From contig DVKA01000180.1 in NCBI GenBank assembly GCA_018716365.1, positions 1 to 5,130 on the forward strand: a DNA stretch of 5,130 bases, given 5' to 3'. The notes beneath the pieces are model-generated. The model was not told the origin of the DNA. It ran no database searches and worked only from the letters and a program-made list of their open reading frames with translations. Positions 1 through 5,130 of this stretch are shown here, in pieces. This stretch comes from Candidatus Caccocola faecipullorum. GTDB lineage: Bacteria > Synergistota > Synergistia > Synergistales > Synergistaceae. Within the stretch, counting starts at the first letter, position 1; every line of letters begins with the position of its first letter. The translations under genes and the position numbers were made by a program.

Positions 1-1658
1 AGACTCTCCTTTTTGAGGTACTCTATGAATTTCTCGACAAGCTGGGGATCGAGACGAGTCCCAGCCATAGAGCGAAGCCTTTCCGCGACCTCAAGCGCGT
101 CGGGGATGCGGCGTCCGGGCCACGGGCGCGTCATCTCGTTCCACGCGTCGACGACGGCGTAGATTCTCGCCTGATATGGAATAGCCGTCGCGGAGATTCC
201 CTGCGGGAAGCCGGAGCCGTCCCAGTTCTCGTTCCACGAGTACGGGATGCCGGAGGCGGGGCGCAGAAGCTCGACCGACTCCATGTAGTCCCTCGACTTG
301 ACGGGGTAGCGGTCGTACTCGCGGCGCTCGGTCGGAGTCAGCGGCGAGGTCTTGGTGCGGATGGAGAAGGGCAGCGAGAGCATCCCTATGCGGCTGAAGA
401 GCGAGCCGAGGTAGACGTAGAGAAGCTCCTCGTCGAGCACGCCGAGCTCCTTCGCGAAGTCTCGCGCCGTCTTTGCCGCGCGCGGTATCGCGGAGCGGAA
501 CTTCGCGTCGCCGGGCGTGAAGGACGATGCTATCTCCTCGAGCGTCTTCGTGCAGAGGTCGTTGCCCGCGTTCGCGAAGCGGCGGTAGACGTCTATCGTT
601 ATGTCGTCGATGCGCTCCTTCTCGCCCTCCTTGAACGAGAAGAAGGCCATGAAGTCGTTCAGCGTGCGCTGTATGCTCGCAATTTCGTCTTTCTTCTTGC
701 GGTCTATCGTGATGCGGCGAATCTCGCGCGACTCGTCGCGGATTCCGGCGATCTCCTGCTGGAGGCGTTTGAGCCTCCACGTAAGCTGCTCGCTGAGGTA
801 GAAGCCGGAAAGCAGCACTATCGCAACCGCGGCGATCGCGAGGAAGAGGAAGAGGCGCTGAAGCTGGCGGTCTGCCTCGGTGATGTCGACCTTGGGCATT
901 ATGCCGGTTATCCAGAACGCGGGGTCTCCGCGGAAGTCTTTGACGAGCACGCGGCCCGCTATGTATGTTTCCCTTCGTCCGCCCTCGACTACGATGCCGG
1001 GGAGGTCGTCCTTGATTTCGGATTCTCTGATCGGTTCAATAGCGAAGGAGAAATTCAGGCCGTGCGTCAGACGCTGCACCATTTTCGGCGAGAGCGCCAT
1101 CGTCGCTATGAGATAGCCAGCATCCTCGCCGCTCATGTCGGAGCGCCTGATGTGCATCGCGGAGAAAATGATCGGCCTGTCGCCGTTCTTCATGACGATG
1201 CCGCAGAAGCCTTCGTTGGGCAGATTCTTGAAAATTTTCTCGCTCTCTTCGGTGCTGAAAATAGCGTTGAATTCGCTCTGCGGCGTCGAAGCGTCGTCCG
1301 GCGCGCTGAAGTCGCGGAAGAGCACGACGCCGAGATTTTTGTCGAGATAGATCATCGACGAGATGCCTATGTCGGTGAGCACGTCCCTGTTGAGGTAGGC
1401 TTTCGGATAGTCGGGATATTGGCCGTTCATGAACTCCCACGTCTTATCGGAGTAGGCCCAGTTGCCGGCGATGGCGGAAAGCATACGCTCCTCGCCCTTC
1501 ACGCTCATGACGGTGCGCGAGAGCTCGCGCGTCAATCGCTCGCGGTCGGCCTCGCCCGCCGACGTGATGAGGAAATTCGTGAACAGCACGTCGAGCAGAA
1601 GAAGCGCCGAGAGCATGACGAAGGCCAAGAAGATTTGTATTTTCGCTTTAATAGACAT
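1..1658 (-). CDS. Membrane sensor with CHASE4-like domain and degenerate HD-GYP domain (3' end outside window)
   Basis: This looks like a signal-transduction membrane protein; 552 codons are visible and no stop is reached before the left edge. It starts at an ATG preceded by GGAGGAG. Residues about 7-29 form TM1. Residues about 35-250 are an extracytoplasmic sensor resembling CHASE4 (W67 followed by a W74-containing stretch, then a Y-rich segment and ISSMIYLDKNLGVV at 99-112). Residues about 269-288 form TM2. A HAMP-like linker follows (DEIASIQRTLNDF, 324-336). From about 345 to 550 the protein matches the HD-GYP scaffold: WDGSGFPQG (479-487), ARIYAVVDAWNEMT (497-510) and GTRLDPQLVEKF (533-544). 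In HD-GYP phosphodiesterases these regions bind metals and cleave c-di-GMP. Here HDIGK is replaced by SRIGM (422-426), HPxxG by YPVKS (451-455), and the HHE before WDGSG by W-N-E (475-477); only D504 clearly remains. I infer a non-catalytic output or binding domain. The sensed ligand is unknown. Confidence 0.9.
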   Translation of the reverse strand, partial: MSIKAKIQIFLAFVMLSALLLLDVLFTNFLITSAGEADRERLTRELSRTVMSVKGEERMLSAIAGNWAYSDKTWEFMNGQYPDYPKAYLNRDVLTDIGISSMIYLDKNLGVVLFRDFSAPDDASTPQSEFNAIFSTEESEKIFKNLPNEGFCGIVMKNGDRPIIFSAMHIRRSDMSGEDAGYLIATMALSPKMVQRLTHGLNFSFAIEPIRESEIKDDLPGIVVEGGRRETYIAGRVLVKDFRGDPAFWITGIMPKVDITEADRQLQRLFLFLAIAAVAIVLLSGFYLSEQLTWRLKRLQQEIAGIRDESREIRRITIDRKKKDEIASIQRTLNDFMAFFSFKEGEKERIDDITIDVYRRFANAGNDLCTKTLEEIASSFTPGDAKFRSAIPRAAKTARDFAKELGVLDEELLYVYLGSLFSRIGMLSLPFSIRTKTSPLTPTERREYDRYPVKSRDYMESVELLRPASGIPYSWNENWDGSGFPQGISATAIPYQARIYAVVDAWNEMTRPWPGRRIPDALEVAERLRSMAGTRLDPQLVEKFIEYLKKES

Positions 1659-1663
1659 CTGAA

Positions 1664-1670
1664 CTCCTCC
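1664..1670 (-). promoter_or_regulatory. Shine-Dalgarno site of the CHASE4/HD-GYP gene
   Basis: Read on the minus strand this is GGAGGAG, five bases before the ATG at 1658-1656. It is a near-consensus ribosome binding site and fixes the start of the minus-strand sensor gene, which would otherwise be uncertain because the frame lacks a stop within the window. Confidence 0.8.
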
Positions 1671-1694
1671 GAAGCGGACAAAAATATAGTTTTG

Positions 1695-1700
1695 ATTATA
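1695..1700 (-). promoter_or_regulatory. Candidate -10 box for the minus-strand sensor gene
   Basis: The minus-strand hexamer is TATAAT, a perfect sigma70-type -10, about 36 bases upstream of the start codon and inside the AT-rich intergenic strip. A second -10-like hexamer, TACAAT, lies further upstream at 1713-1718. Neither has a convincing TTGACA-like -35 at 16-18 bases, so the call rests on the -10 alone and on position. Confidence 0.35.
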
Positions 1701-1781
1701 CGTCCCGTCACTATTGTAGCAGAATTTTACAAAAAATTAAGATGTAAGGACAGTGAACTGCGGCGCCGCGCCGAAAGAATG

Positions 1782-1787
1782 TATAAT
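1782..1787 (+). promoter_or_regulatory. Candidate -10 box for the plus-strand operon
   Basis: TATAAT on the plus strand, 70 bases before the GTG start of the ThiF-family gene, in the only non-coding stretch upstream of the operon. Transcription would begin near 1793-1795, leaving a leader of about 65 bases. The 16-18 base upstream spacing gives only a poor -35 (around 1758-1764), so an activator or another sigma factor may be involved, or the match may be chance in AT-rich DNA. Confidence 0.4.
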
Positions 1788-1803
1788 GGAAAGAGAAAAA
1801 GGG

Positions 1804-1835
1804 AAAAAGCGCCTTTTTACGCTTTTTTATTTTTT
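1804..1835 (+). terminator. Hairpin with T-runs in the leader of the ThiF-dipeptidase-YjiH operon
   Basis: AAAAAGCG (1804-1811) is complementary to CGCTTTTT (1820-1827), giving an 8-bp stem and an 8-base loop, followed by more Ts to 1835. An A-run at 1796-1800 can extend the stem against the T-run at 1830-1835 across an internal loop. A shorter competing hairpin, AAAAAG (1804-1809) with CTTTTT (1813-1818), uses the same left arm. It looks like a weak intrinsic terminator, but no plus-strand gene ends here: it sits between the candidate promoter and the first gene. It could be an attenuator, a 5' mRNA-stabilising stem, or a block to antisense read-through (the minus strand also has Ts after the stem). 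The stem has only three G-C pairs. Confidence 0.4.
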
Positions 1836-1845
1836 ATCCGAAGTC

Positions 1846-1851
1846 GGAGGT
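1846..1851 (+). promoter_or_regulatory. Shine-Dalgarno site selecting the GTG start of the ThiF-family gene
   Basis: GGAGGT followed by six bases and GTG at 1858. This strong site decides the start. In-frame ATG codons further upstream (for instance 1786-1788) have no such site and would lie within or right beside the predicted -10 box. Confidence 0.8.
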
Positions 1852-1857
1852 GTTACG

Positions 1858-2691
1858 GTGGTTTTTGAAAACGCCGTCGAAATTATGCGCGCCGCGTCCG
1901 TCGTGAAGAACGGCCTCTTCGTCGCGCCGTTCCAGGCCTGCCGCGAGGCCGCGCGGCGCTGCGGTATTTCTTCGCGCGAGGCGGAGATCGCGGCTCTCCG
2001 CGCGGGGCTCTGCCCGTCGCGCTACGAGCGCAGCGTCGGTACGGTCGGCCTTGAAGGGCAGGCACGGCTGCTTGAGTCGTGCGCCGCGGTCGCCGGCTGC
2101 GGAGGACTGGGCGGGTGGATAATAGAGATACTCGCGCGCGCCGGAGTTGGTAAGCTTATTCTTATCGACGGCGACGCGTTCGATGAGAACAACCTGAACC
2201 GTCAGCTTTACGCGACGGAGGAGAACCTCGGCGAACCCAAGGCGGAGGCGGCGGCGCGGCGCGCGAAGGCTGTGAACTCCGCGGTCGAGACGGAAGCGCG
2301 CGCGGTTTTCCTCGACGCTGGGAACTGCGCGGAAATTTTTGCCGGCGCGGACGTCGTCATGGACGCGCTCGACAGCAACGGCGCGCGGCAGTGCGCGCTC
2401 GACTGCTGCCGCGCGATGGGAATCCCGTTCGTTCACGGCGCAGTGTCGGGCTTCTGCGGCGAGACGGCTGTGCTGCGCGCAGGAGACGTTGCGCCGTGGG
2501 AACTCTGCGGCGCTTCCGACAGAGGGGCGGAGACGGAGGAGGGAACCGCGCCTTTTATCCCGCCGTTCATAGCGGCCGCGCAGGCCGCGGCGGCGATAAA
2601 AATTCTTGCGCGCGCGGAAAAGACGCCGGAGAAGACGATGCTCTGGTTTGACCTTGAACGCTGCGCGATGCAGAGGCTGAAGCTCAAATGA
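1858..2691 (+). CDS. HesA/MoeB/ThiF family (E1-like) adenylyltransferase
   Basis: A 277-residue cytosolic E1-like enzyme. The family adenylates the C-terminus of a partner, typically a ubiquitin-fold sulfur carrier such as ThiS or MoaD, using ATP. The Rossmann core is clear: RYERSVGTVGLEGQARLLES (55-74), the nucleotide loop GCGGLGG (80-86), IDGDAFDENNLNRQ (103-116) with R115, K128, and VMDALDS (167-173) with the aspartates expected at the adenylate site. An N-terminal extension of about 54 residues precedes the core and includes a helical stretch (about 26-50). MoeB and ThiF carry two CxxC zinc pairs; these are absent, with only C217 near the first site and none near the second. There is no obvious ThiF-type catalytic cysteine either. 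I recall similar zinc-less, N-terminally extended forms in anaerobes, some near molybdenum/tungsten cofactor genes, but the substrate here is unknown and no carrier gene lies in the window. The stop overlaps the next start by ATGA. Confidence 0.9.
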   Translation: MVFENAVEIMRAASVVKNGLFVAPFQACREAARRCGISSREAEIAALRAGLCPSRYERSVGTVGLEGQARLLESCAAVAGCGGLGGWIIEILARAGVGKLILIDGDAFDENNLNRQLYATEENLGEPKAEAAARRAKAVNSAVETEARAVFLDAGNCAEIFAGADVVMDALDSNGARQCALDCCRAMGIPFVHGAVSGFCGETAVLRAGDVAPWELCGASDRGAETEEGTAPFIPPFIAAAQAAAAIKILARAEKTPEKTMLWFDLERCAMQRLKLK

Positions 2692-3689
2692 TAGAAATCG
2701 CAAAACCAGAGATAGTTTTAGACGCCCATTCCGATATATTGCTCGACGTGCTCGCGCTTCGGCGGCGCGGAAAATCCGCCGTGCTGGAAGAACGTTTTCT
2801 TCCGCAGCTGCGCGCCGCCGGAATAAACGCCGTGGTCTGCTCGATTTTCATATCTGACGAATACGTGCCGGAGCTCGCGCTGCGAAACGCGCTCGACCAG
2901 ATAGCCGCGCTCGGCGAGGACCTAGCAGAGTCGCCCTCCTTCCGTCTGTGCCGCGACACCAGCGAATGCTATTCCGCCGTTACGGAGGGTAAGACTGCAC
3001 TTTTCATGTCACTCGAAGGCGCGGAACCGCTTGGACGCGACATTCTGCTGCTCGATATTTTTTACTCGCTCGGCGTGCGTCTGCTCGGCCTTGCGTGGTC
3101 GCGGCGCAACTACGCATGTGACGGCGTTTCCTTCGAAGCCGCGCCGCCGTGCGCGCGCGAGGGCGGGCTGACGGATTTCGGACGCGCGCTTGTGCGTCGC
3201 GCGCGGCGCACGGGGATGGCGATCGACGTCAGCCATCTGAACGACGCTGGTTTTTACGAGGTTTCGCAGCTTTTAGACTGCCCGTTTATCGCGTCGCATT
3301 CCGACTGCCGCGCGCTGACACAGTCGCCGCGCAACCTGACGGACGAACAGCTCCGCGCGCTCGCGGCGGCGGGCGGCGTTACCGGCATGAACGCCTACGG
3401 CCCCTTCTGCGAGACGGAGGCGCACGGACGCTCGCCGGAAACGCTGCTTGCGCATCTCAGCCACGTCGTGGAGAATTTCGGATACGGGCACGCCGGCATA
3501 GGCTTCGACCTCTGCGACTGCATCGAGTCTCTCTCAGCGCCTGACGGAGGACGCAGAAACGACCTGTTCCGCGACCACGCTGACGCGGCCTGTTTCATAG
3601 AGGCCGTCCGCGCTCGTTATCCGCGCGCTCAGGCTTCCGCGATACTGGGCGGTAATTTTATGCGCGTCTTTGAAAATGTAATGAGGTGA
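2688..3689 (+). CDS. Dipeptidase of peptidase family M19 (membrane/renal dipeptidase type)
   Basis: A 333-residue metallopeptidase that should hydrolyse dipeptides with a binuclear zinc site in a TIM-barrel. The full ligand set of the M19 family can be seen: H14 and D16 in DAHSD, the bridging E110 in SLEGAEPL, H183 in IDVSH and H204 in ASHSD. The spacing of 21 residues between the last two equals that in human renal dipeptidase (H198/H219). Other family marks are SPRNLTDEQL (213-222), IGFDLCD (271-277) with D274 at the substrate-binding aspartate position, and the C-terminal GGNFMRVFENVM (321-332). Length is normal. There is no signal peptide, so it should act in the cytoplasm. It starts inside the stop of the ThiF-family gene (ATGA) with only a weak AGAGG 11 bases upstream, so translation is probably coupled. 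M19 members differ in preference (D-amino-acid-containing dipeptides, Cys-Gly, others); the substrate cannot be read from the sequence. Confidence 0.95.
   Translation: MIEIAKPEIVLDAHSDILLDVLALRRRGKSAVLEERFLPQLRAAGINAVVCSIFISDEYVPELALRNALDQIAALGEDLAESPSFRLCRDTSECYSAVTEGKTALFMSLEGAEPLGRDILLLDIFYSLGVRLLGLAWSRRNYACDGVSFEAAPPCAREGGLTDFGRALVRRARRTGMAIDVSHLNDAGFYEVSQLLDCPFIASHSDCRALTQSPRNLTDEQLRALAAAGGVTGMNAYGPFCETEAHGRSPETLLAHLSHVVENFGYGHAGIGFDLCDCIESLSAPDGGRRNDLFRDHADAACFIEAVRARYPRAQASAILGGNFMRVFENVMR
3683..3688 (+). promoter_or_regulatory. Shine-Dalgarno site of the HicB-like gene
   Basis: GAGGTG lies across the last codons of the dipeptidase gene, seven bases before a TTG at 3696. This supports the TTG start over the internal ATG at 3717, which would remove the first strand of the HicB-like fold (residues FVYPMIV). 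Confidence 0.65.
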
Positions 3690-3695
3690 CCTGTT

Positions 3696-3965
3696 TTGGA
3701 AAAGTTTGTCTATCCCATGATTGTCTATGAAGATTTTGAAAACGGAGAAAAAATATGGCGGGGCAACTTCCCCGGACTTCACGGCTGCTGGCTCGAATCG
3801 CCCTCTAAGGACGAAGTGCTGCGCCTTGCGCCGTCCGTGCTCTGGGAATACGCCTCCGCCTGCTTTGAAACCGGATGGACGCCGCCCGCGGCTCCCGGCG
3901 TGCGCGAGCTCGAAGAAGCGGGCGCATGGGACGTCGTTGTCGTGACTGCGGAAAAACTTTCATGA
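3696..3965 (+). CDS. Orphan HicB-like domain protein
   Basis: An 89-residue protein matching the HicB/UPF0150 N-terminal fold (a partial RNase H-like domain). The pattern is a starting strand (FVYPMIVYED, 4-13), W21-x-G-N-FPGLHGCW (21-32), which matches the usual 'FPdlpGc' signature, a helix beginning KDEVLRLAPSVLWEYASACFE (38-58) and a proline-containing turn (WTPPAAPGVREL, 61-72). In toxin-antitoxin systems HicB neutralises the HicA mRNA interferase and usually carries a C-terminal DNA-binding domain. Here there is no room for that domain and no HicA-like gene (short, with a GSH motif) on either side. The gene is wedged between the dipeptidase (6 bases) and the YjiH gene (ATGA overlap), so it is likely an operon component rather than an antitoxin. 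It starts at TTG. The family call is fairly sure; its role is unknown. Confidence 0.8.
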   Translation: MEKFVYPMIVYEDFENGEKIWRGNFPGLHGCWLESPSKDEVLRLAPSVLWEYASACFETGWTPPAAPGVRELEEAGAWDVVVVTAEKLS

Positions 3966-5130
3966 AAAAGCGTGCCGGAGCCGCGGCGCTGCTGAAGTTC
4001 GCGGCTCCGTCCCTTCTAGGGATTTTTGTCTTCCTTGTGCCGTTCTCGCTGCACGGCGGGCCGAACACTCTGCTGGGCCATTTTAAGGAAGCTTTGCTTT
4101 CTCTCTTTGCTGGGCGCGAACCGGCGATCGCCGCCGCAGTTTCCTCGGCTGCGGCTGTGCTCGCGCTCGCGGCGAAATTTTTCCGCCCCGCGTGGATTGT
4201 GCGCGACGAAATTCTTCACGAGAACCTGACGGGCGGCCCTGTGTGGTTTGCGGCCAGGGTGCTTTCAATGCCGGCGGCGCTGTGCGTCTGGCTCGGCGCG
4301 GAACGGATGGCGGAGCTTGGCGGTTTCGCCGCCGTTTTTGCCGAGGAGGCGTCGTTTATCGTCTGCGGCATGACTCCGAGGCTGGTGGCTCTTGCGGTTG
4401 TCCTCGGCCTGCTTTCACCGCTCGTGATGGATTTCGGCCTTGTGCAGTTCATCGCGGTCTACGCGAGCCCGGTCATGCGCCCGCTCTTCCGCGTGCCCGG
4501 GCGCTCCGCCGTCGACTGCGTCGCCTCGTGGCTCGGCAGCAGCTCGATGGCGGTCGTCTTCACCGCGAAGATGTACGACGCTGGATATTACACGGGACGC
4601 GAGGCCGCGGCGGTCGTCTGCGGTTTTTCGTTGGCGGGGATATACAACATCTACGCGATGGCGGAGCTTATGAACGTCGGCTACGCAATGCCTCAGATTC
4701 TGCTCGTTTCTTATTCGTCGATGATTCTGCTTGCGGCGCTGCTCCCGCGGCTCGCTCCGCTCTCTTCGATACCTGACGAATATATCTCGGGCCGCTCGCG
4801 CTATGCGGCGCGCGCCGAAGGGCGGAGGCGCGGAATGCCCGTCCTGCGATGGGCGCTCTTTCGCGGCACGGCGCAGGCGCGGCGCATGGACGCCGTTAAA
4901 TATATGCGCGAGAGCCGCTATATAATCTTTTCGCTGATTTTCAGCACCGTGCCGCTGATGATAACTTTCGGGACGCTTCTGCTGCTCGCTGCGGAACTGA
5001 CGCCGGCGGCGAAACTTGCAGCCGCGCCCTTCTCAGCTCTGTTTTTTCTGCTCGGCTCGCCGGAATGGGAAATTGTAGCCGAGTCGGCGGTTTTCGCATT
5101 CGTCGACCAGTATCTCGCCGCCGCCGCGGG
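3962..5130 (+). CDS. YjiH family multi-pass membrane protein (3' end outside window)
   Basis: 389 codons are visible and the frame is open at the right edge; I recall YjiH proteins as being about 440-460 residues, so most of the gene is present. It matches the family's nucleoside-recognition (Gate-like) domain: KFAAPSLLGIFVFLVPFSLHG (12-32), GLVQFIAVYASPVMRPLF (159-176), PGRSAVDCVASWLGSSS (179-195) and YYTGREAAAVVCGFS (209-223). Hydrophobic segments lie near 13-30, 54-72, 95-113, 139-158, 213-235, 243-263, 320-344 and 352-366. A basic, arginine-rich loop (277-317) is probably cytoplasmic. The function of YjiH is not settled; a transport role is assumed from the fold. The start overlaps the HicB-like stop by ATGA with only a weak GGAA upstream, so translation is probably coupled. 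In E. coli, yjiH lies beside yjiG and the dipeptidase gene iadA, paralleling the dipeptidase two genes upstream here. Confidence 0.9.
   Translation, partial: MKKRAGAAALLKFAAPSLLGIFVFLVPFSLHGGPNTLLGHFKEALLSLFAGREPAIAAAVSSAAAVLALAAKFFRPAWIVRDEILHENLTGGPVWFAARVLSMPAALCVWLGAERMAELGGFAAVFAEEASFIVCGMTPRLVALAVVLGLLSPLVMDFGLVQFIAVYASPVMRPLFRVPGRSAVDCVASWLGSSSMAVVFTAKMYDAGYYTGREAAAVVCGFSLAGIYNIYAMAELMNVGYAMPQILLVSYSSMILLAALLPRLAPLSSIPDEYISGRSRYAARAEGRRRGMPVLRWALFRGTAQARRMDAVKYMRESRYIIFSLIFSTVPLMITFGTLLLLAAELTPAAKLAAAPFSALFFLLGSPEWEIVAESAVFAFVDQYLAAAA

Noticed and set aside
1753..1857. Upstream extension of the ThiF-family gene to a start at 1753
   Set aside because: The extra residues are encoded by the AT-rich leader containing the -10 candidate and the hairpin, show no family similarity and have no Shine-Dalgarno site. 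GGAGGT before the GTG at 1858 is far better.
1062..1868. Plus-strand open frame of 268 codons across the 5' half of the sensor gene and the intergenic strip
   Set aside because: It lies opposite the minus-strand CHASE4/HD-GYP gene, is rich in Arg, His and Glu with no domain pattern, has no ribosome binding site, and runs through the AT-rich intergenic region. It is a shadow of GC-biased codons.
1834..2703. Minus-strand open frame of 289 codons opposite the ThiF-family gene
   Set aside because: It is antisense to a clear family member with intact motifs. Its translation is low-complexity, Arg-rich and unlike any family I know.
3640..3980. Search for a HicA toxin partner around the HicB-like gene
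   Set aside because: The flanking space is fully used by the dipeptidase and YjiH reading frames. No short frame with a HicA-like GSH motif was seen on either strand, so no toxin-antitoxin system is called.
4192..4776. Plus-strand open frame of 194 codons inside the YjiH gene
   Set aside because: It is out of frame with the YjiH membrane protein, Arg/Gly rich, and without a ribosome binding site. The YjiH frame has conserved motifs throughout.
1..5130. CRISPR arrays, tRNA or rRNA genes, insertion sequences and attachment sites
   Set aside because: I saw no regularly spaced repeats, tRNA-like cloverleaf, transposase motifs or terminal inverted repeats. Coding density leaves only about 200 non-coding bases.

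Overview
This is a bacterial, GC-rich window with two divergent transcription units separated by an AT-rich intergenic strip (about 1659-1857). Strong third-position GC bias, GTG/TTG starts, good Shine-Dalgarno sites and ATGA stop/start overlaps mark compact bacterial coding DNA. The gene mix fits an anaerobic amino-acid or peptide fermenter: an M19 dipeptidase, a YjiH-type carrier and a HesA/MoeB/ThiF enzyme of a type I associate with anaerobes. Synergistota or a GC-rich clostridial relative are my best guesses. This is inference from gene content only; there is no rRNA or marker gene here.

Minus strand, 1-1658: one long gene, cut by the left edge. It encodes a membrane sensor with TM1, a periplasmic CHASE4-like domain, TM2, a HAMP-like linker and a C-terminal HD-GYP domain. 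The HD-GYP fold is recognisable, but nearly all its metal-binding histidines are gone, so it probably does not hydrolyse c-di-GMP. The reading frame was followed by hand from its ATG to the window edge without a stop.

Intergenic, 1659-1857: candidate -10 boxes for both directions, a Shine-Dalgarno site for each first gene, and an A/T-flanked hairpin followed by T-runs in the short leader of the plus-strand operon.

Plus strand, 1858-5130: four tightly packed genes. They encode a HesA/MoeB/ThiF-family (E1-like) adenylyltransferase lacking the zinc CxxC pairs, an M19 membrane-dipeptidase-family metallopeptidase, an orphan HicB-like small protein, and a YjiH-family multi-pass membrane protein that runs off the right edge. 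Genes 1/2 and 3/4 overlap by ATGA, and genes 2/3 are 6 bases apart, so this is almost certainly one operon.

The most interesting reading is functional. E. coli places YjiH (with YjiG) beside isoaspartyl dipeptidase IadA; here a YjiH protein shares an operon with an unrelated metallo-dipeptidase. This suggests a recurring 'carrier plus dipeptidase' module for uptake and cleavage (or cleavage and export) of unusual dipeptides, here with an E1-like enzyme and a HicB-fold protein of unknown role. The individual families are known; I cannot claim the combination is new without a neighbourhood search.
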